Shown: positions 60,029-64,000 of the stretch, piece after piece
Numbering within the stretch: the stretch's first letter is position 1
Layout of the letters: the number at the start of each line of letters is the position of its first letter
Source: Limisphaera sp.
GTDB lineage: Bacteria; Verrucomicrobiota; Verrucomicrobiia; Limisphaerales; Limisphaeraceae
Length of the DNA: 64,000 bases
NCBI GenBank assembly: GCA_025057755.1
Contig: JANWVC010000003.1
Location: 372,001-436,000, forward strand
Reading direction: 5' to 3'
Program-made: the position numbers and the translations under genes
The notes under the pieces: model-generated
Told to the model about the DNA's origin: nothing
The model's input: the letters and a program-made list of their open reading frames with translations, nothing else
The model's database searches: none

Positions 60029-62147
60029 AACATGCCGCAAATTCAGCCGCTGCATTTGGCCCCAACTGAAGAACGTTAGCAAGAATGAATTCTATAGCCG
60101 AGCCCAACGGACCCGGCGGCTTCGAAATGGCCCCATGGGCATAAACTCGATCAGACGCCCCAGCCCCATTTCTATTGGCCGGACCAAGATGCCCTCGCAC
60201 GGCCTTTGACGCTGAGCTTTCGATGAGTTTTTATGGGGACACTCTGCGAATCGAAGCCTTCCCAAGAACAACCGACGCGTTCTTCCATCCTGTTGGAGCG
60301 ACCGTCGAAAAGGGAGGTATGACTCTAGGCCGTTTTCTTGGACACAGCCCTCGTGGAAAGTCACGGACCCAGCGTTGCCGGGGTCCCAAGCAGGTTGGCT
60401 CACCCGATCGGGTAATCTAAGTTCAGGAATTGCAGTGGGTCAGGCGGGTCTGTGGCCAACGGCAGGATTTCACGGAAGTAGCTGAAACCTAGCGGAGTAA
60501 GTCAACCCGTGTCGGAGTCTGCTACGCCCCGGGACCTGCCGATTGCCAGGCGTGATGAAACGGCAATACAGACCTGCCATGGTTAAAACCCGGTGTCGCC
60601 CCTGACAAAAACCCTTCTAGTTCTATATGAGCATGGTGGGCTCTTGCCAGTCGTATTGCACGTACGGCCCTTGGCGTGCCGGGTCTACCCACCAGCGGGG
60701 CTCAGGAAAACAGCCAATGCGTGAGGATACGGGCGTGCATTCAGCAGATTGCGCAGTTGCATGCGGTGGTACAGGGCTCATACCTCCCGATCATTTGATT
60801 GAGGCGTTTGCATTTTGGAGCCGCGCTAAATTCCCTTTGGAAGGCGTGAGTCGGGGCTTTCTAGCCGTAGAATTTCTTCATTGCCGTTAATCTATTGTGT
60901 CGAGGGAAGTACTCCAAACGAATTTGGGGTAGATGGCATCGCAGCTCCATCAGCAGCAATAATCTTGAGCATGGTCAGCGTTCGGCAACTCAAACCCTCC
61001 ATGGCAACCGTATTTTGGGGACAGCCGGTGAGGGTAAGAGGCAGGCCATGAAAGCCCTTTCGTCTGCTTGAACGTACGCGGGTCAAAGGGTGGAAAAGGC
61101 CCGGGCATGAACGAGTTGGAAAACCAAACGGTTTCCATCACGACCTGTGACGAGGTGCACATTGCCCAGGTTCAATTTGCGACCACACGGTGCGGCGTGC
61201 ACGAGCATCGCATCCCTGGCCAGTAATGTAAACAAGGTTCAATCAACGGCCTGCGGGTCTGAAACAGGGGACGAAGCCAGCGCCGGCCGGTGCCGGCAAA
61301 AGACCCCGGCACCCACCACCGGATCAATTTCCTCTTGCACAAAGGGAGAATGTTTTGGTCCCACCTGAGGCCCGACGTGTTTGCATCGTTGATTTTTCGG
61401 TTCGGGCTGTAGACTGGTTTTTTGACTCCGGAGCCATTGTGGCACAACAACGTGGCTGGCGGGTGTCCGGCAGCAGCCTGAGACACTGGGTCGAACCCGT
61501 AATCTTTTGGATGATAAGTGGTAGGGCCAAAGCAGCAAGCATCACGTGGCGGCTCCCCACCGCTCTTGTGGACACGCCCGGGCCATCGATCCGGAGGCAT
61601 GATGGCGCAGGGGCCTCATGCGCCGACCGTGTGTTTAGCAGCATTCGTGGTGAAACGCTGAGGCGTGAAATCAATTTAAACTATAGCGGCCCGGGACATC
61701 CGTTGTGAGTTCGTTGGAGCTTGAGCCGGAGTCAGCGGCGGTCCGGACCGTCGATGCCCCGGGCGCCGATGTTCGTCCTTTGCCGGGTTAAGGTTTGTAC
61801 GCTCCACGTGTCGAGAATGTTAGGGTGAAGGACGCTTGCATACGCAGGGTCCCCTTAGCATGCTTGACCGGCGATTGTCGTCGTAATGCTAAAGACTTGA
61901 TGCAACCTCGATTGGACATGCCCCTGTTCCGGCGAGCACGGGGTTTTATCATGAGCCTGGAATCAGAACAGGTCCATTTGGATTGACAGCGCCGAGTCTG
62001 CACCAACAAGGGAGCTCGGAACGAACCGGGTGAACAGAACGCTTTTACCCAGTCAGGTCCTCGCACAGGCTGATGGACCAGCACGCGGCGGCAACTCACG
62101 GTGACGCTTGCCGAAGTCGCCTTCTGTGTTACAGTGCCGGCGTTGCC
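60029..62147. other. 2.1 kb gap without recognised genes
   Basis: The gap lies between divergent ptsN and the right-hand beta-helix gene. Frames of 100-140 codons on both strands lack domain signals and ribosome binding sites. Fragments look like eroded coding sequence, but I could not identify a family. No tRNA, RNase P or tmRNA motif was seen. Confidence 0.5.
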
Positions 62148-64000
62148 ATGGAAAAGGTTGTCGGGGGAGGTTATGCAAGCCTTATAAAAACCCTGCGCAT
62201 ACTAGTCTTTCTAGCTTCGTTGGGCAGCTCGGCGTACAGCCCTGCTGCTGTTTTTGTGGTAAATCATGCGGGCGACAGCGGTGCTGGCTCGCTGCGTCAG
62301 GCGATCTTGGATGCCGAGTCGAACCCAGGCGCTGATTCAATCCATTTTGCCATCCCGGGAGCTGGGACGTTCAGCATCGCCCTGCAAAGTCCCTTGCCAG
62401 CGATCCGCGAGCCTTTGAGGATCGACGGCTCTACTCAACCAGGTTACGCAGGTGCCCCTCGGATCGAGCTCAACGGCGCTGGCGCCGGTCCGAACGCACA
62501 TGGATTATATCTCTTGACCTCCAATTGCTTGGTCCGTGCTTTGGGTTTGGTTCGCTTCAGTGGTGATGGGATCCGCATCGAATATGGCGGCAGCAACATT
62601 GTGGAGGGGTGTTGGATCGGGGTCACTCTTGATGGCAAAACAGCCGCTCCCAATAGCCAAGGAGGCATCACCATTCGGAGCAGTGGCAACCGCGTAGGCG
62701 GCCCATCACCGCACCAAAGGAACGTAATCTCAGGCGGTAACCAAGGGGGCATCTTCTTGTTGGATTCCATGGCCACCGGCAACATGATACAAGGCAACTA
62801 CATCGGGTTGGACGCTGGCGGCACCCAAGCCCTCGGCAACTTACAGAATGGCATCCTGATCTCGGCTGCGGCTGGAAATGTCATCGGTGGACTCAATCCG
62901 GGCGAAGGCAATGTCGTGTCCGGGAATGGACAGGCCGGGATCTATCTGATGTATCCCACAGCGGTCTTTAACCGGATCCAGGGCAACCTGATCGGCACGG
63001 ACGCAACCGGACGACGCAGCCTCGGCAATCTATTCGGGGTCGTCATCGTTGGCGGGACCAGCAACATCATTGGCGGCGTGGAGCCCGCTGCCGCCAACGT
63101 GATTTCTGGAAACCGGTCCAATGGCGTCCACATTACCCTCGGGCCAGGCGGCGGAGGATCTTGGAACCAAGTAGCGGGCAATCGGATCGGCACCGACCTG
63201 AACGGCGCACAGGCCCTGTCCAATCGCGGACGCGGGCTTGAGATTCATCGAGGTCTAGGCAACCGCATCGGGCCGGGCAATATCATTTCGGGTAATGAAT
63301 TGAGCGGAGTTGCGATTACCGGAGCCGGCGCCACCAGCAACACAATCGTTGGGAACTACATCGGCACGGACAGCTCTGGTGCCATCGCGATCCCAAATCA
63401 ATACGATGGGATTTTGTTGGTTGGCGTTTCCAACAATGTCGTGGGAGGACCCACAGCCGAAGAGCGAAACATTATTGCTGGCAACCTTGGCCACGGTATT
63501 TTCCTAAGTGGCGCCACCTGCCGATCAAACCAACTGTGGGGCAATTACATCGGCACAGATCGAACCGGCCGTCAGCCATTGGGCAATGCTTTATCGGGCG
63601 TGCGCGTGGAGGGACCCGGTAATCAAATCGGTGCGCCGCAGCCTAACGCCGGGAATTTGATCAGCGCAAATCTCGAGAACGGGATTTTCTTGGTCGAACG
63701 CAGTGCCTCCAACAACGTAATTGCGGGAAACATCATTGGCCTGGACGCCTCGGGTAACGTCCCGATGGGTAATCAGGTGGCGGGAATAGGGTTGACCAAC
63801 GCACCCGACAATCAGATCGGCGGCGTTAACCCGGGAGCGGGCAACCTAATCTCTGGTAATGCAGATAGTGGCATTTACCTCATTGGCCCATGGGCAACCC
63901 GTAACCGCATCGAAGGCAACTTCATCGGAACCGATCGAACCGGCAGGCTGGCGCGAGGCAATGGCCGCGATGGCATCACCGGCTACGATGCCCCTACCAA
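62148..64000 (+). CDS. Large secreted right-handed beta-helix repeat protein (3' end outside window)
   Basis: The frame is open from ATG 62148 to the right edge (617 codons). MEKVVGGGYASLIKTLRILVFLASLGSSAYSPAAV is a signal peptide. FVVNHAGDSGAGSLRQAILDAES is the CSLREA-like entry strand. Then repeats of 63-65 residues follow, each of the form GNxIGTDxTGxxxLGN...GVxI...NxIGG..PGAGNxISGN, with at least six copies. This regular unit is typical of parallel beta-helix cell-surface proteins of Verrucomicrobia and Chloroflexi. No catalytic residues stand out. A surface adhesin or polysaccharide-binding role is inferred. The C-terminus, where a sorting domain would lie, is outside the window. Confidence 0.9.
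   Translation, partial: MEKVVGGGYASLIKTLRILVFLASLGSSAYSPAAVFVVNHAGDSGAGSLRQAILDAESNPGADSIHFAIPGAGTFSIALQSPLPAIREPLRIDGSTQPGYAGAPRIELNGAGAGPNAHGLYLLTSNCLVRALGLVRFSGDGIRIEYGGSNIVEGCWIGVTLDGKTAAPNSQGGITIRSSGNRVGGPSPHQRNVISGGNQGGIFLLDSMATGNMIQGNYIGLDAGGTQALGNLQNGILISAAAGNVIGGLNPGEGNVVSGNGQAGIYLMYPTAVFNRIQGNLIGTDATGRRSLGNLFGVVIVGGTSNIIGGVEPAAANVISGNRSNGVHITLGPGGGGSWNQVAGNRIGTDLNGAQALSNRGRGLEIHRGLGNRIGPGNIISGNELSGVAITGAGATSNTIVGNYIGTDSSGAIAIPNQYDGILLVGVSNNVVGGPTAEERNIIAGNLGHGIFLSGATCRSNQLWGNYIGTDRTGRQPLGNALSGVRVEGPGNQIGAPQPNAGNLISANLENGIFLVERSASNNVIAGNIIGLDASGNVPMGNQVAGIGLTNAPDNQIGGVNPGAGNLISGNADSGIYLIGPWATRNRIEGNFIGTDRTGRLARGNGRDGITGYDAPT

Overview
The window looks like part of a Verrucomicrobia chromosome (Pedosphaerales/Limisphaera-like). 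This placement is inferred from gene content, not from a marker gene. The signs are a T2SS-type pseudopilin with a long secreted tail, large secreted beta-helix proteins, C-terminal tails ending in FYRL(V), plant-polysaccharide enzymes (PL1, CE8, GH29, DUF1080), a Gfo/Idh/MocA-type remnant and an AmmeMemoRadiSam enzyme. Base composition is moderately GC-rich. Coding density is low for a bacterium: there are several 0.5-2 kb gaps, one gap of 4 kb, and at least four broken genes.

Layout. 1-10 kb (minus strand): a likely operon of pseudopilin, giant beta-strand-repeat surface protein, PL1 pectate lyase, MGH1-like glycoside hydrolase and a second beta-helix lyase-like protein that runs off the left edge. 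The last two are coupled by a GTGA overlap. 10.2-13.3 kb (plus): Sua5/TsaC, an OmpH/Skp periplasmic chaperone and a Tat-exported metallophosphoesterase. 13.3-17.3 kb: a gene-free 4 kb block with very strong strand asymmetry that flips from C-rich to G-rich near 15.5 kb. 17.3-28.7 kb: an FmdB zinc ribbon, a secreted protein gene cut by an in-frame TAG, a Bcp peroxiredoxin, PgsA, RlmN, a decayed oxidoreductase whose tail overlaps rlmN, a Na+/H+ antiporter and a ClC channel with CBS domains. 29.5-33.4 kb: a DUF1080 protein, tRNA-Pro(UGG), a GH29 fucosidase and a CE8 pectinesterase. 33.7-43.3 kb: pyruvate phosphate dikinase with a clear terminator, alpha-glucan phosphorylase, GST, PhoH2 and a nitroreductase. 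44.4-49.9 kb: TrpB2 translationally coupled to an outer-membrane barrel, then an NfnA/SudB-like reductase coupled to a broken GltD/NfnB-like partner. 50.8-60 kb: a decayed putative glycosidase, a lone AmrS radical SAM enzyme, an M16 peptidase pair, ArgS and PtsN. 62.1-64 kb: the start of a large 63-65-residue-repeat beta-helix protein that runs off the right edge.

How it fits together: a pectin/fucose-rich polysaccharide degrader. Secreted lyases, an esterase and a fucosidase release sugars. GlgP and PpdK handle storage glycogen and the PEP/pyruvate node. The rest is housekeeping. The two features that most deserve follow-up are the 4 kb skewed non-coding block and the run of recently broken genes.
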